DNA from: Bacteroides zoogleoformans
Lineage (GTDB): Bacteria; Bacteroidota; Bacteroidia; Bacteroidales; Bacteroidaceae
Reading direction: 5' to 3'
Assembly: GCF_002998435.1 (NCBI RefSeq)
Contig: NZ_CP027231.1
Span: forward strand, 2,335,001 to 2,399,000
Length of the DNA stretch: 64,000 bases
Of the stretch, positions 26,978 through 36,134 are shown piece after piece. A model generated the notes under the pieces. The model had not been told where the DNA came from and made no database searches. It worked only from the letters and a program-made list of their open reading frames with translations. How positions within the stretch are numbered: the first letter of the stretch is position 1; each line of letters opens with the position of its first letter. The position numbers and the translations under genes are program-made.

Positions 26978-28375
26978 TTAAGAATCGGTTTCTTCATCCG
27001 TTCTCGGCAAAACCTCTTCCCCCTTCAGCGTAGCCGAACTGGATTCCGTGATTTTCACCATCACGAAGTCTCCTATCCGGTGCTTGCCACGGTCGAAGAC
27101 CACTACACGGTTCTGCTCCGTACGCCCGAACAGTTGGTCGCGGCTGCGCTTGCTCACACCCTCTGCCAGCACTTCGTAGGTCTGACCCACACAACGGGCA
27201 TTGGCTTCGGCGGAAAGACGGTTCTGAAGAGCGATGATTTCGTTCAGACGGCGAACCTTCACCTCTTCGGGCACATCGTCCGCCAGATGCTTGCTGGCAT
27301 ATGTGCCGGGACGCTCGGAATATTTGAACATAAAGGCAGCATCGTATCCGCACTCTTCCATAAGCGAGAGGGAAAGCCGGTGGTCTTCCTCCGTTTCGGA
27401 ATGGAAACCAGAGAAGATGTCGGTAGACAAACCGCAATCGGGGATGATGCGACGGATGGCGGCCACACGCTCCAGATACCACTCACGGGTATATTTGCGG
27501 TTCATCAGCTTCAGGATGCGGCTGCTGCCGCTTTGCACCGGCAGGTGTATGTGTTTGCACACGTTGGGCATATCGGCAATGACCTGCAAGGTTTCGTCGC
27601 TCATATCCTTGGGGTGCGAGGTGGTGAAACGCACACGCACGCCCGGTGCGGCCTCAGCCACGATACGAAGCAACGCAGGGAAGCCTACCACCGTTCCGTC
27701 GGGTCTCTCAAAACGGTAGGAGTTGACGTTCTGCCCCAGCAGGGTGACTTCCTTATATCCTTTCGCCACGAGGTCGGCCACTTCGTTGAGGATGCTCTCC
27801 ACGTCGCGGCTGCGTTCGCGCCCGCGGGTGTAGGGCACAATGCAATAGGTGCAGAAGTTGTTACAGCCACGCATAATGGATACGAAACCGGAGATATGGT
27901 TTCCGCAGATGCGCGAAGGAATGACGTCCCGATAGGTTTCGGTGGTAGAAAGTTCCACGTTCATCGCTTTCTCGCCGGCTTCTACCGCCGCAATCAGCTC
28001 CGGCAGGGTGAGGTAGGCATCGGGGCCCACCACCAGATCGACGTGGTGGTTGGTGATGAGGTCGTCCTTCACACGCTCGGCCATGCAACCCAGCACGCCG
28101 ACTATCAGCCGCCGCTTCTTCTTTCTGAGCGAATGGAAGAACTCCAGCCGGTTCAGTATTTTCTGCTCCGCATTGTCGCGGATGGAGCAGGTGTTCATAA
28201 ACACGGCATCGGCCTCTTCCAGCGTCTCGGCCACGGAGTAGCCCGCCATCTGCATGACGGACGCGATTACTTCACTGTCTGCCACATTCATCTGGCAGCC
28301 GTAGGTTTCGATAAACAATTTCTTGTTTTCATCGGCAGTTGCAGATTTAAAGTCTGCTCCCGTTACTTTTTCCAT
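26978..28375 (-). CDS. miaB: tRNA-2-methylthio-N6-dimethylallyladenosine synthase
   Basis: A radical SAM methylthiotransferase acting at A37 of tRNAs reading UNN codons. The UPF0004 domain starts LFIETYGCQMNVADSEV, followed by CSIRDNAEQK, the radical SAM motif CNNFCTYCIVP, and a C-terminal TRAM domain. The start is set at 28375 because MEKVTGADFKSATADEN is the conserved opening and gives the usual 465 residues. A longer frame exists upstream to 28444. A TATCTTTG -7 box lies at 28456-28463. Confidence 0.96.
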   Translation of the reverse strand: MEKVTGADFKSATADENKKLFIETYGCQMNVADSEVIASVMQMAGYSVAETLEEADAVFMNTCSIRDNAEQKILNRLEFFHSLRKKKRRLIVGVLGCMAERVKDDLITNHHVDLVVGPDAYLTLPELIAAVEAGEKAMNVELSTTETYRDVIPSRICGNHISGFVSIMRGCNNFCTYCIVPYTRGRERSRDVESILNEVADLVAKGYKEVTLLGQNVNSYRFERPDGTVVGFPALLRIVAEAAPGVRVRFTTSHPKDMSDETLQVIADMPNVCKHIHLPVQSGSSRILKLMNRKYTREWYLERVAAIRRIIPDCGLSTDIFSGFHSETEEDHRLSLSLMEECGYDAAFMFKYSERPGTYASKHLADDVPEEVKVRRLNEIIALQNRLSAEANARCVGQTYEVLAEGVSKRSRDQLFGRTEQNRVVVFDRGKHRIGDFVMVKITESSSATLKGEEVLPRTDEETDS

Positions 28376-28455
28376 ACTTGTCTTTATCGTTATTGATTTG
28401 CAAACAGCTTCTTTCGTAGCCCGAACAGACAGATTTTCAAGCACAAAAGAGTGTG

Positions 28456-28463
28456 CAAAGATA
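28456..28463 (-). promoter_or_regulatory. -7 box of the miaB promoter
   Basis: On the minus strand the sequence reads TATCTTTG, a perfect match to TAnnTTTG, 81 bp upstream of the chosen start. Confidence 0.5.
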
Positions 28464-28664
28464 CGTCCTTCCCCGAAAATAAAGAAATGCTTTTCATTTT
28501 TTATAAAATGAACTCATAAGGCCGGAGGAAGGGATAAGAGCTCAAAAAAAAGATTATCCTGCCGAACTCCGCAATCATTGTTTTCTTTGAAAAATCCAAC
28601 CAAAAATCTCTCTTGGAAAAATCGAGAAAAAGGAAAAGAAGGATCAGCTCCATACAGAGGATAT

Positions 28665-28758
28665 ATCAATCCTATACTGATGTAGGCTCAGTCTTATACT
28701 GAAGGTACATCAGTCGTATACTGATCTACCCCTCGTCAGAAGGTGCTCTGACAGGGGT
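28665..28758. repeat. cluster of three imperfect palindromes plus a large hairpin
   Basis: Three related units occur at 28665-28681, 28688-28702 and 28709-28725, with consensus CAGTCnTATACTG, each an imperfect palindrome and spaced 21-23 bp apart. Immediately after them ACCCCT-GTCAGA (28728-28740) pairs with TCTGAC-AGGGGT (28747-28758). The region is intergenic. Confidence 0.7.
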
Positions 28759-28816
28759 ATATCAGGCCTTCGCTTTTTGTCTAAGACGAATTAATGAAAG
28801 TAAATTATCGTTATAG

Positions 28817-29110
28817 GTGCACGGTTGCACCAACTATAAGAAAGTTGGATTTAATTTGTCACTACAACATCAAATACTTGAAGAATATTTTGTGGAAAAG
28901 CAACTATCTTTGTGGCAACATAACGAGAGTATGCGTACTCTCTACGATACATATAGCAAGAATGTTAATACGGTTGCCATTAATATGGGGAATTCTCCAA
29001 ACAGTTCTGCAAACTCAAGTAGCGAGGAAATAAAAAAACTGTATGAGTTGAAAGAAAAGGGGATAATAACTCAAGAGGAGTTTGACTTAAAGAAAAAGAC
29101 AATACTCTAA
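28817..29110 (+). CDS. SHOCT-domain protein, probably a C-terminal fragment
   Basis: The 97-codon frame starts at a GTG. Its last 30 residues (EEIKKLYELKEKGIITQEEF...) are a SHOCT (short C-terminal) motif that normally closes a longer protein. The N-terminal part shows no domain. It may be a truncated remnant rather than a working gene, since no good start or ribosome-binding site is visible. Confidence 0.45.
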   Translation: MHGCTNYKKVGFNLSLQHQILEEYFVEKQLSLWQHNESMRTLYDTYSKNVNTVAINMGNSPNSSANSSSEEIKKLYELKEKGIITQEEFDLKKKTIL

Positions 29111-29310
29111 TATTTGCAGATGAATCCGAATTCAGTATTCCGATTCTCCCCGAACTGACATTAAATGATTATAAATTCAACGATTTGTTTAATTACTGTT
29201 AATTACACGAACTTTCCACTTGACAATTTGGTATAAAAAGAATTAATCTACAACTTTGTAGGACGAAAGAAACATTAGATTTTTTCATAGTTAAGGTTTA
29301 GGTTAAAATA

Positions 29311-29340
29311 AGGGGAGCTGTGAAGCTGCCCTTTTTTTAT
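29311..29340 (+). terminator. intrinsic terminator downstream of the SHOCT fragment
   Basis: GGGAGCT and AGCTGCCC form a stem around GTGA, followed by seven T. About 200 bp separates it from the SHOCT frame, so it may instead end a transcript from upstream. Confidence 0.6.
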
Positions 29341-29434
29341 TGCCTGTTTCTTGAATGCAATCCGGACTTGATTATTACATTTGCCCGAAAGCAAACACAA
29401 ATTGCATTCTGCCGCAAAAAAAAAGATAAATTCG

Positions 29435-29465
29435 TTTGTTCTACTTTCGGTTTCCATTATCTTTG
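29435..29465 (+). promoter_or_regulatory. promoter upstream of the 29489 gene
   Basis: TTTG (29435-29438) and TATCTTTG (29458-29465) match the -33/-7 elements with an ideal 19-bp spacer, 24 bp before the ATG. Confidence 0.7.
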
Positions 29466-29488
29466 GGAAAAAATAAAAGAACGATAGT

Positions 29489-29911
29489 ATGGAAGATGTC
29501 TTCAAATTCCTGTTAGTTGCAGCTGTCATCGCAATCGGAATCGTCAAGCAGATCAAGAAAGAAGCTCAAAAGAACGCTGACAAGAAGCCCGTCATGCCTG
29601 TGCCCGACGCTGACTTCCCACTGTCTGAACACCGGGATGAAGACACTTATGGAGACAGTGTCCCTGCGGGTTCCGGAATGGAAGCGGAAGTCATCCGCCA
29701 ATCATCTGTCAGGCCTGCCAAACAACTTCGCAATCAGAAACAGCCGTCCCAGCCGCAAACCACTGCTTCGCAACACTCTTCCGTCAACGTCTTCTCTCCT
29801 CCGACATACAGCCCGCCAGAATCCGACGAAACTTCCGGCTTCGACATCCATTCGGTGGAAGAAGCAAGAAAGGCCGTCATCTGGTCAGAAATAATTCAAC
29901 GGAAATACTAA
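29489..29911 (+). CDS. small membrane-anchored protein, function unknown
   Basis: A 140-residue protein. The N-terminus VFKFLLVAAVIAIGIV is a membrane helix with the rest probably cytoplasmic or periplasmic, rich in Pro, Ser and Gln, and a short conserved-looking C-terminus (FDIHSVEEARKAVIWSEIIQRKY). It has a good promoter and a clear start, so it is probably real. I do not recognise a domain. A CoA-transferase gene follows 101 bp later. Confidence 0.7.
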   Translation: MEDVFKFLLVAAVIAIGIVKQIKKEAQKNADKKPVMPVPDADFPLSEHRDEDTYGDSVPAGSGMEAEVIRQSSVRPAKQLRNQKQPSQPQTTASQHSSVNVFSPPTYSPPESDETSGFDIHSVEEARKAVIWSEIIQRKY

Positions 29912-30012
29912 ACAATAAACGGTGGGCAATCAAGAATAGACAAAACCGACCGGTACGAAATATACCGGAAAAGCCTTGAAAATCTTTACACGAAAAATAA
30001 CAGTTAATAATT

Positions 30013-31509
30013 ATGGCACTTAATTACATTTCGGCAGCAGAAGCTGCAAGTCTCATCAAACATGGCTACAACATCGGTCTGAGCGGATTCACACCCGCAG
30101 GAACTGCCAAAGCCGTTACGGCAGAATTAGCAAAAATAGCAGAAGAAGAGCATGCAAAAGGGAATCCCTTCCAAATAGGCATCTTTACCGGTGCTTCCAC
30201 GGGAGACTCTTGCGACGGCGTTCTGGCACGCGCCAAAGCCATCCGCTACCGTGCTCCCTACACCACCAATGCCGATTTCCGCAAAGCCGTGAACAACGGA
30301 GAGATAGCTTATAACGACATACATCTCTCGCAAATGGCACAAGAAGTACGCTACGGCTTCATGGGCAAAGTGGACATTGCCATCATCGAAGCCTGCGAAG
30401 TGACACCCGACGGCAAAATCTACCTGACAGCCGCCGGAGGCATCGCCCCCACCGTATGCCGGTTGGCCGACCGGATTATCGTGGAACTGAATGCCGCCCA
30501 CAGCAAAAACGCCATGGGGCTGCACGACGTTTACGAACCGCTTGACCCTCCCTATCGCCGCGAAATACCCATCTACAAGCCGAGCGACCGCATCGGACTA
30601 CCTTATATTCAGGTTGACCCCCAAAAGATTGTCGGTGTAGTAGAGACCAACTGGCCCGATGAAGCACGCGGCTTTGCCGACGCCGACCCGCTGACGGATA
30701 AAATCGGACAGAACGTGGCTGACTTCCTGGCTGCCGATATGAAACGCGGAATCATTCCCTCCACCTTCCTGCCCTTGCAATCGGGTGTGGGCAACATTGC
30801 CAACGCCGTGCTGGGTGCACTGGGACGAGACAAGACCATCCCCGCCTTCGAGATGTACACGGAGGTGATTCAGAACTCCGTTATCGGACTGATTCGAGAA
30901 GGTCGTGTGAAGTTCGGCAGCGCTTGTTCGCTGACCGTGACCAACGACTGTCTGGAAAGTATATACAATGATATGGACTTCTTCCGCGACAAGTTGGTGC
31001 TCCGCCCGTCGGAAATATCGAATAATCCCGAAGTGGTGCGCCGTCTGGGAGTTATCTCCATCAACACCGCCATCGAGGCTGACCTTTACGGAAACGTAAA
31101 CTCCACCCACATCAGCGGCACGAAGATGATGAACGGTATCGGAGGTTCGGGCGACTTTACACGCAACGCTTACATCTCTATCTTCACTTGCCCGTCCGTG
31201 GCCAAGGAAGGCAAAATCAGCGCCATCGTGCCGATGGTTTCGCATGCCGACCACTCGGAGCACGACGTCAACATCATCATCACCGAACAAGGTGTGGCCG
31301 ACCTTCGCGGCAAGAGCCCGAAAGAGCGTGCGCAAGCCATCATCGAGAACTGTGTCCATCCTGACTACAAAAATATCCTTTGGGATTATCTGAAACTGAC
31401 CGATGGAAAAGCGCAAACACCTCATGCCCTGCGTGCCGCGCTGGCGATGCATGTCGAACTGGCCAAAAGCGGAGATATGAAGAACGTGGACTGGGCGCAG
31501 TACAAATAA
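30013..31509 (+). CDS. acetyl-CoA hydrolase/transferase family (succinate/propionate CoA-transferase)
   Basis: A 498-residue CoA-transferase of the cat1 (succinyl-CoA:acetate/propionyl-CoA:succinate) family. The N-terminal domain begins LIKHGYNIGLSGFTPAGTAK; the C-terminal active domain has FEMYTEVIQNSVIGL, where the catalytic Glu is expected, and GIGGSGDFTRNAYISIF, a family signature. In Bacteroides it would serve propionate or acetate production from succinyl-CoA in the fermentative pathway. It is monocistronic, with a strong hairpin after it. Confidence 0.93.
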   Translation: MALNYISAAEAASLIKHGYNIGLSGFTPAGTAKAVTAELAKIAEEEHAKGNPFQIGIFTGASTGDSCDGVLARAKAIRYRAPYTTNADFRKAVNNGEIAYNDIHLSQMAQEVRYGFMGKVDIAIIEACEVTPDGKIYLTAAGGIAPTVCRLADRIIVELNAAHSKNAMGLHDVYEPLDPPYRREIPIYKPSDRIGLPYIQVDPQKIVGVVETNWPDEARGFADADPLTDKIGQNVADFLAADMKRGIIPSTFLPLQSGVGNIANAVLGALGRDKTIPAFEMYTEVIQNSVIGLIREGRVKFGSACSLTVTNDCLESIYNDMDFFRDKLVLRPSEISNNPEVVRRLGVISINTAIEADLYGNVNSTHISGTKMMNGIGGSGDFTRNAYISIFTCPSVAKEGKISAIVPMVSHADHSEHDVNIIITEQGVADLRGKSPKERAQAIIENCVHPDYKNILWDYLKLTDGKAQTPHALRAALAMHVELAKSGDMKNVDWAQYK

Positions 31510-31548
31510 ACGCCCTTTCCGAATCCGTCATATTAAGACAAAACTAAA

Positions 31549-31592
31549 GCCAACTAATTCGTCGTGAGTTCACGAGTTAGTTGGCTCATTTT
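31549..31592 (+). terminator. terminator after the CoA-transferase gene
   Basis: GCCAACTAA (31549-31557) and TTAGTTGGC (31577-31585) form a 9-bp stem with an inner GTGA/TCAC helix. The T-run is only moderate. Confidence 0.65.
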
Positions 31593-31704
31593 ATGACAAT
31601 CTATGGTTTTGGACAGGGAGAAGTATCGGTTGTGATGCAGGAATTATTATTTTGGGATTGATTTCTTTAGAAAATATCAGGTATAAAGTAAATAGAAGTA
31701 GCTA

Positions 31705-32319
31705 TTATAATTGTCCGCTTTCCACCATCAGTATTACTCGTTCGGTCAGTGCGTCTTCTCCCGCCGGGTCATACTGTTTTTTCAGGCTGGCACCCAATAA
31801 GGCAGCGAAGGTCTGGTAGAATCCGGCTTTAAACGGCCCCATGAAGGCTTTTACCAATTCGTAGCCGGTGGAGTTGGTTTGGCGATCTACTAACTTTATC
31901 AGCAGTTTGCCTTGAGCAAAGGTGAGTTTCTTCAATCGGGGGGTATATTGTTCTTTCAGACCTTTTTCCACGGCTTTGATGTGCTGTTTGCGAGCTTTCT
32001 CGTTGGGCAGGGTCATCATGTACTCGTAAGTTTCAATGATGGCCCGGTTCACTTCTTTTGAGATGGGAAGTACTTTTTTCACATCGCGGATAAGTTTATA
32101 ATACTTTTCTATTTCCCGCTTGTTTCTGAACTTTAACGGCTTGAATATATAAACGTTGGGCAGGTCGACGTATGGGATGGTGTCTCCCTCGTAAATGCAC
32201 ATGGGGACAAGCTGAATATTTGTTTTTCCACCGCTCTGCGCAGACTGCGGCTGTGCAAAAGCTTCCGGGCTTCCGCAGAGCAGAAAGAGAATGAATATTA
32301 CTATATTAAGTCTTGTCAT
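31705..32319 (-). CDS. DUF4294 secreted protein
   Basis: A 204-residue protein with a signal peptide (IVIFILFLLCGSPEAFAQ). The mature part IPYVDLPNVYIFKPLKFRNK...YYKLIRDVKKVLP matches the DUF4294 family, restricted to Bacteroidetes. The start at 32319 gives the cleaner signal peptide; a start at 32337 is also in frame. It is divergent from the helix-hairpin-helix barrel gene. Its function is unknown. Confidence 0.8.
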   Translation of the reverse strand: MTRLNIVIFILFLLCGSPEAFAQPQSAQSGGKTNIQLVPMCIYEGDTIPYVDLPNVYIFKPLKFRNKREIEKYYKLIRDVKKVLPISKEVNRAIIETYEYMMTLPNEKARKQHIKAVEKGLKEQYTPRLKKLTFAQGKLLIKLVDRQTNSTGYELVKAFMGPFKAGFYQTFAALLGASLKKQYDPAGEDALTERVILMVESGQL

Positions 32320-32458
32320 ATCACAAAAGTACATCATTCCGTGAAATGTTGTTGCATTCGGATGTTTTTTCCTCGGTATCTTAACTTATTTATCGAGACA
32401 ACGCTCTGTTTTATTCGAAAATAAACACTTTCCTCTTTCCTTTTTTGTTTTATAGCCT

Positions 32459-32466
32459 TACTTTTG
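32459..32466 (+). promoter_or_regulatory. -7 box of the HHH-barrel gene promoter
   Basis: TACTTTTG matches TAnnTTTG, 40 bp before the ATG. The -33 element is uncertain. Confidence 0.45.
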
Positions 32467-32506
32467 CATACCGGATAACCATCAAACAACAAAACGGCTG
32501 TATCAA

Positions 32507-34537
32507 ATGAAATGCGTCAGATTGGTAGTTTTTGTGAGTGTGCTGTTGGCGGCTTCTGTGCTTAGGGCACAAAACACGCCCTTGTCTCTTTGGGAGGAGC
32601 ATTTGGAACAGATTTCTGCGGATGCCGAAGATGAACACAATTGGGAAGACGAACTGCAAGAACTCTCCCGGCTGTTGCAAGAACCTCTCAATCTCAATGC
32701 GGCAACCAAAAGCCAATTGGAACAATTCCCTTTCCTCACGGATATTCAGATAGAAAATCTGTTGGCATATATCTACTTGCACGGGCAGATGCAAACCTTA
32801 TATGAACTACAATTAGTGGAAGAGATGGATAAGCGCACCATTGAACTGCTACTGCCTTTTGTCTGTGTACAGAAGGTGGAAGGAGAGAGTAAGGGTTATC
32901 CCGCTTTGAAAAACATCCTTAAACATGGCCGACACGAAATGCTTACTCGTGTGGATGTACCTTTCTATACACGAAAAGGCTATGTCAAAAGCTATCTCGG
33001 TCCTTCGCCCTATCACTCCCTGCGCTATGGCTTTCGTTACGGCGACTACTTGCAGGCAGGCATAACGGGCGAGAAAGATGCCGGAGAACCTATGTTTGCC
33101 TTGCACAACGGCAAAGGTTATGATTACTACTCTTATTATTTCATAGTCAGAAACTTAGGTAGGCTGAAAACCTTGGCTTTGGGCAATTATCGTTTGAGCT
33201 TCGGACAAGGATTAGTGCTCAGTACAGATTTCCGTTTGGGTAAGACATTCTCCTTATCCACCGCCGAACATCGTGCCGGAGGCATACGAAAACATGGCTC
33301 TACGGATGAGTATAACTATTTTCGCGGAGTGGCGACAACGGTGGAAATCATCCCTTCTTTGGAGTTGTCGGCATTCTATTCGTACCGATTAATGGACGGC
33401 ACGGTGAAAGAAGGAGAAATTACTTCCATTTACAAAACGGGGCTGCACCGTACGCAAAAAGAAGCGGACAAGGCAAATGCTTTTGCTCTTCAACTCATGG
33501 GTGGTAACCTGACCTATGAGAAAAAAACATTGAAAGTAGGTCTGACGGGCATTTGTTATTCCTTCGATCATCCTTATGAACCGAGACTTGACGGATATGC
33601 GAAATACAACCTGCACGGCAATGACTTTTACAATGTAGGGATAGATTATAAATATCGGTTGGGGCGTCTTGCATGGGCAGGCGAGGGTGCAATCGGCAAA
33701 CGAGGATATGCCTTGCTGAATAAATTGAGATACGACTTCTCGCCCGACTATCGGCTGCTGCTGGTTCATCGCCTCTATTCCTTCGATTATTGGGCTATGT
33801 TTGCTCGCTCTTTCGGTGAAAGCAGCGCACCGCAGAACGAAAACGGCTGGTATCTGGCGGCAGAACTCTCTCCTTTTGCTCATTGGAGGTTCTTTGCTTC
33901 GGTCGATATGTTTTCTTTTCCTTGGTGGAGATACCGCATCAGCCAACCTTCGCAAGGAACTGATGTCATGTTTCAGGCGAACTATTCGGCAAAACGCAAT
34001 CTATCCATGTATCTCAATTACCGATATAAACGGAAAGAGAGAGACGTGACGGGTAGCCGTGTTGCGGTTACATCACCCATACACCATCAACGGCTTCGAT
34101 ATAGGTTGTCCTATACACCGGGTAGCTTTACATTCCGCACCACCATTGACTACAATCATTTCCGTCAGCAAGACAAGGCAAACCGTCACTTCGATGGGAA
34201 AGCCGGATACCTGTGTACACAGTCTTGTGCCTATTCTTCCCCTTCCTTTCCCTTGTCGTTTGTCTTGCAAGCCACTTATTTCAATACGGATGATTACGAT
34301 TCGCGTATATATGCTTCTGAAAGAGGTTTGCTATATACCTTTTCTACCCCTTCTTTTTCTGGCAGAGGTTGTCGCTATTCTGTTCTTTTCCGTTACGACG
34401 TAAGCAAAAACTTTATGTTTCTTGCCAAGTTCGGACAGACCGTTTATAACGATCGCAAAACAATCGGTTCGGGTTCCGATTTGATAAACGGCAACCGTAA
34501 AGCGGATTTGCAAATGCAGCTTAGAGTTAAGTTTTAG
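32507..34537 (+). CDS. helix-hairpin-helix plus outer-membrane barrel protein
   Basis: A 676-residue protein with a signal peptide (VLLAASVLRAQ). A ComEA-like helix-hairpin-helix motif is near residues 60-100 (LNLNAATKSQLEQFPFLTD), then a long region of amphipathic beta-strands ending in an aromatic residue (LQMQLRVKF). ComEA-type domains bind DNA, so the protein may be an outer-membrane anchored DNA-binding or uptake factor, though a structural role is equally possible. A TACTTTTG -7 box sits at 32459-32466. Confidence 0.75.
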   Translation: MKCVRLVVFVSVLLAASVLRAQNTPLSLWEEHLEQISADAEDEHNWEDELQELSRLLQEPLNLNAATKSQLEQFPFLTDIQIENLLAYIYLHGQMQTLYELQLVEEMDKRTIELLLPFVCVQKVEGESKGYPALKNILKHGRHEMLTRVDVPFYTRKGYVKSYLGPSPYHSLRYGFRYGDYLQAGITGEKDAGEPMFALHNGKGYDYYSYYFIVRNLGRLKTLALGNYRLSFGQGLVLSTDFRLGKTFSLSTAEHRAGGIRKHGSTDEYNYFRGVATTVEIIPSLELSAFYSYRLMDGTVKEGEITSIYKTGLHRTQKEADKANAFALQLMGGNLTYEKKTLKVGLTGICYSFDHPYEPRLDGYAKYNLHGNDFYNVGIDYKYRLGRLAWAGEGAIGKRGYALLNKLRYDFSPDYRLLLVHRLYSFDYWAMFARSFGESSAPQNENGWYLAAELSPFAHWRFFASVDMFSFPWWRYRISQPSQGTDVMFQANYSAKRNLSMYLNYRYKRKERDVTGSRVAVTSPIHHQRLRYRLSYTPGSFTFRTTIDYNHFRQQDKANRHFDGKAGYLCTQSCAYSSPSFPLSFVLQATYFNTDDYDSRIYASERGLLYTFSTPSFSGRGCRYSVLFRYDVSKNFMFLAKFGQTVYNDRKTIGSGSDLINGNRKADLQMQLRVKF

Positions 34538-34660
34538 GCAGAATATCCGATTAAGCTTTTCATAGTAGTAGAAGCATAACCTGAAACATTAAAAACAAGC
34601 TCAGGTATTGTTTTTGTTGAAACTTTAGACCCCGAAGATTGTTTAATAAAAGTGTTTGAT

Positions 34661-34668
34661 TAACTTTG
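34661..34668 (+). promoter_or_regulatory. -7 box of the radical SAM gene promoter
   Basis: TAACTTTG matches TAnnTTTG, 52 bp before the ATG. A TTG at 34639-34641 lies 19 bp upstream and could serve as the -33 element. Confidence 0.5.
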
Positions 34669-34720
34669 TTCTTGTTCAAGATTCTTTTAGATCAAGAATA
34701 ACGGTAAATAATTTACAGCA

Positions 34721-35494
34721 ATGACAGTCATTTATCCTTCTCCCATATTTGGTCCCGTTCATTCCCGCCGTTTGGGAGTATCATTGGGAATCAACTTATT
34801 GCCTGCCGACGGCAAGGTGTGTACCTTCGATTGTATCTACTGCGAATGCGGTTTCAATGCCGACCACCGGCCCAAAGAGCAGCTACCCACACGGGAAGAA
34901 GTACGTGTGGCCCTTGAAGCACGCCTGCAGGATATGTCGCAGAATGGGCCTTCGCCCGATGTACTGACCTTTGCCGGCAACGGTGAACCTACCGCGCATC
35001 CGCATTTTCCTGAAATCATAGAAGATACGCTTGTCTTGCGTGACCGCTATTTCCCGGACGCCAAGGTAAGCGTACTCACCAACTCCACCCTTATCCATAA
35101 GCCTGCCGTGTTTGAGGCTCTGAGCAAAGTAGATAATAACATCTTGAAGCTTGACACGGTAGACGAAGACTACATTCGTAATCTTGATTGCCCTACGGGG
35201 CCTTATTCTGTAAACAAAATCATCGAAAGAATGAAAGCCTTCAGAGGTAACTGCATCATACAAACCATGTTCTTGAAAGGAAGCTACCGGGGCAGGGATA
35301 TGAATAACACTTCCGACAAATACGTTCTGCCCTGGCTGGAGGCAGTGAAAGAGATAGCTCCCCGTCAAGTGATGATTTACACCATCGACCGCGAAACACC
35401 GGGTAAAGACTTACAAAAGGCCACACATGAAGAGCTGAATCGCATTGCGGCACTGATACGGAAAGAAGGGATAGAAGTAAGTGTCTCTTATTGA
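34721..35494 (+). CDS. radical SAM protein
   Basis: A 257-residue radical SAM enzyme. The [4Fe-4S] motif CTFDCIYCEC is near residue 35-45, and the GNGEPTAHP segment is the SAM-binding glycine region. It resembles the wyosine-synthase-like group and other small single-domain radical SAM proteins. No partner is in the neighbourhood, so the substrate is unknown. It is probably monocistronic. Confidence 0.85.
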   Translation: MTVIYPSPIFGPVHSRRLGVSLGINLLPADGKVCTFDCIYCECGFNADHRPKEQLPTREEVRVALEARLQDMSQNGPSPDVLTFAGNGEPTAHPHFPEIIEDTLVLRDRYFPDAKVSVLTNSTLIHKPAVFEALSKVDNNILKLDTVDEDYIRNLDCPTGPYSVNKIIERMKAFRGNCIIQTMFLKGSYRGRDMNNTSDKYVLPWLEAVKEIAPRQVMIYTIDRETPGKDLQKATHEELNRIAALIRKEGIEVSVSY

Positions 35495-35565
35495 AAATTC
35501 TCACATACTTATCTCTTTTTACTCAATTTTCCTTTCATTTTTATAGGTAAATTAAAATAAAGCCC

Positions 35566-35573
35566 TATATTTG
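35566..35573 (+). promoter_or_regulatory. -7 box of the Lrp/AsnC gene promoter
   Basis: TATATTTG matches TAnnTTTG, 42 bp before the ATG. Confidence 0.5.
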
Positions 35574-35615
35574 CTTACTATTTGATAAGATAAAAAACTT
35601 TATTTACATACTGTT

Positions 35616-36080
35616 ATGGAAAAAATAGACAATCTTGACCGGCAGATTCTGGAAATCATTTCTCAAAATGCCCGTATTCCTTTCAAAGATGTAGCCGCTG
35701 AATGTGGAGTATCGCGTGCAGCCATTCATCAGCGTGTGCAACGTTTGATAGATCTTGGCGTTATTGTTGGTTCAGGTTATCATGTAAATCCCAAATCGCT
35801 TGGATACAGAACTTGTACGTATGTGGGAATCAAATTGGAAAAAGGTTCCATGTATAAAAGGGTGGTTGCCGAATTGAATAAGATTCCCGAAATCGTAGAA
35901 TGTCACTTCACCACAGGCACATATACCATGTTGACGAAAGTTTATGCCCGTGATAACGAACATCTGATGGACTTGTTGAATAACAAAATGCAAGAGATTC
36001 CGGGTGTGACAGCTACAGAAACTCTTATTTCTTTGGAGCAAAGCATCAAGAAAGAGATTCCTATTTGTCCTGAGAAATAA
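35616..36080 (+). CDS. Lrp/AsnC-family transcriptional regulator
   Basis: A 154-residue feast-famine regulator. The winged helix-turn-helix is at residues 5-55 (LDRQILEIISQNARIPFKD...AIHQRVQRLIDLGVI), followed by a RAM/ligand-binding domain (GIKLEKGSMYKRVVAEL...TGTYTMLTKV). It would sense an amino acid and bind DNA as an octamer or dimer. The DUF4491 membrane gene follows 54 bp later; a link between them is not established. Confidence 0.93.
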   Translation: MEKIDNLDRQILEIISQNARIPFKDVAAECGVSRAAIHQRVQRLIDLGVIVGSGYHVNPKSLGYRTCTYVGIKLEKGSMYKRVVAELNKIPEIVECHFTTGTYTMLTKVYARDNEHLMDLLNNKMQEIPGVTATETLISLEQSIKKEIPICPEK

Positions 36081-36134
36081 AAATAAAGAATCATAGGTGG
36101 CTCATCACCGGCTTATGAACAATAGCAAACAATA

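Noticed and set aside
27080..28396. A 438-codon plus-strand open frame
   Set aside because: Antisense to miaB with no motif.
28665..28725. Mini CRISPR array
   Set aside because: Repeats are only 15-17 bp and spacers 6 bp, without cas genes.
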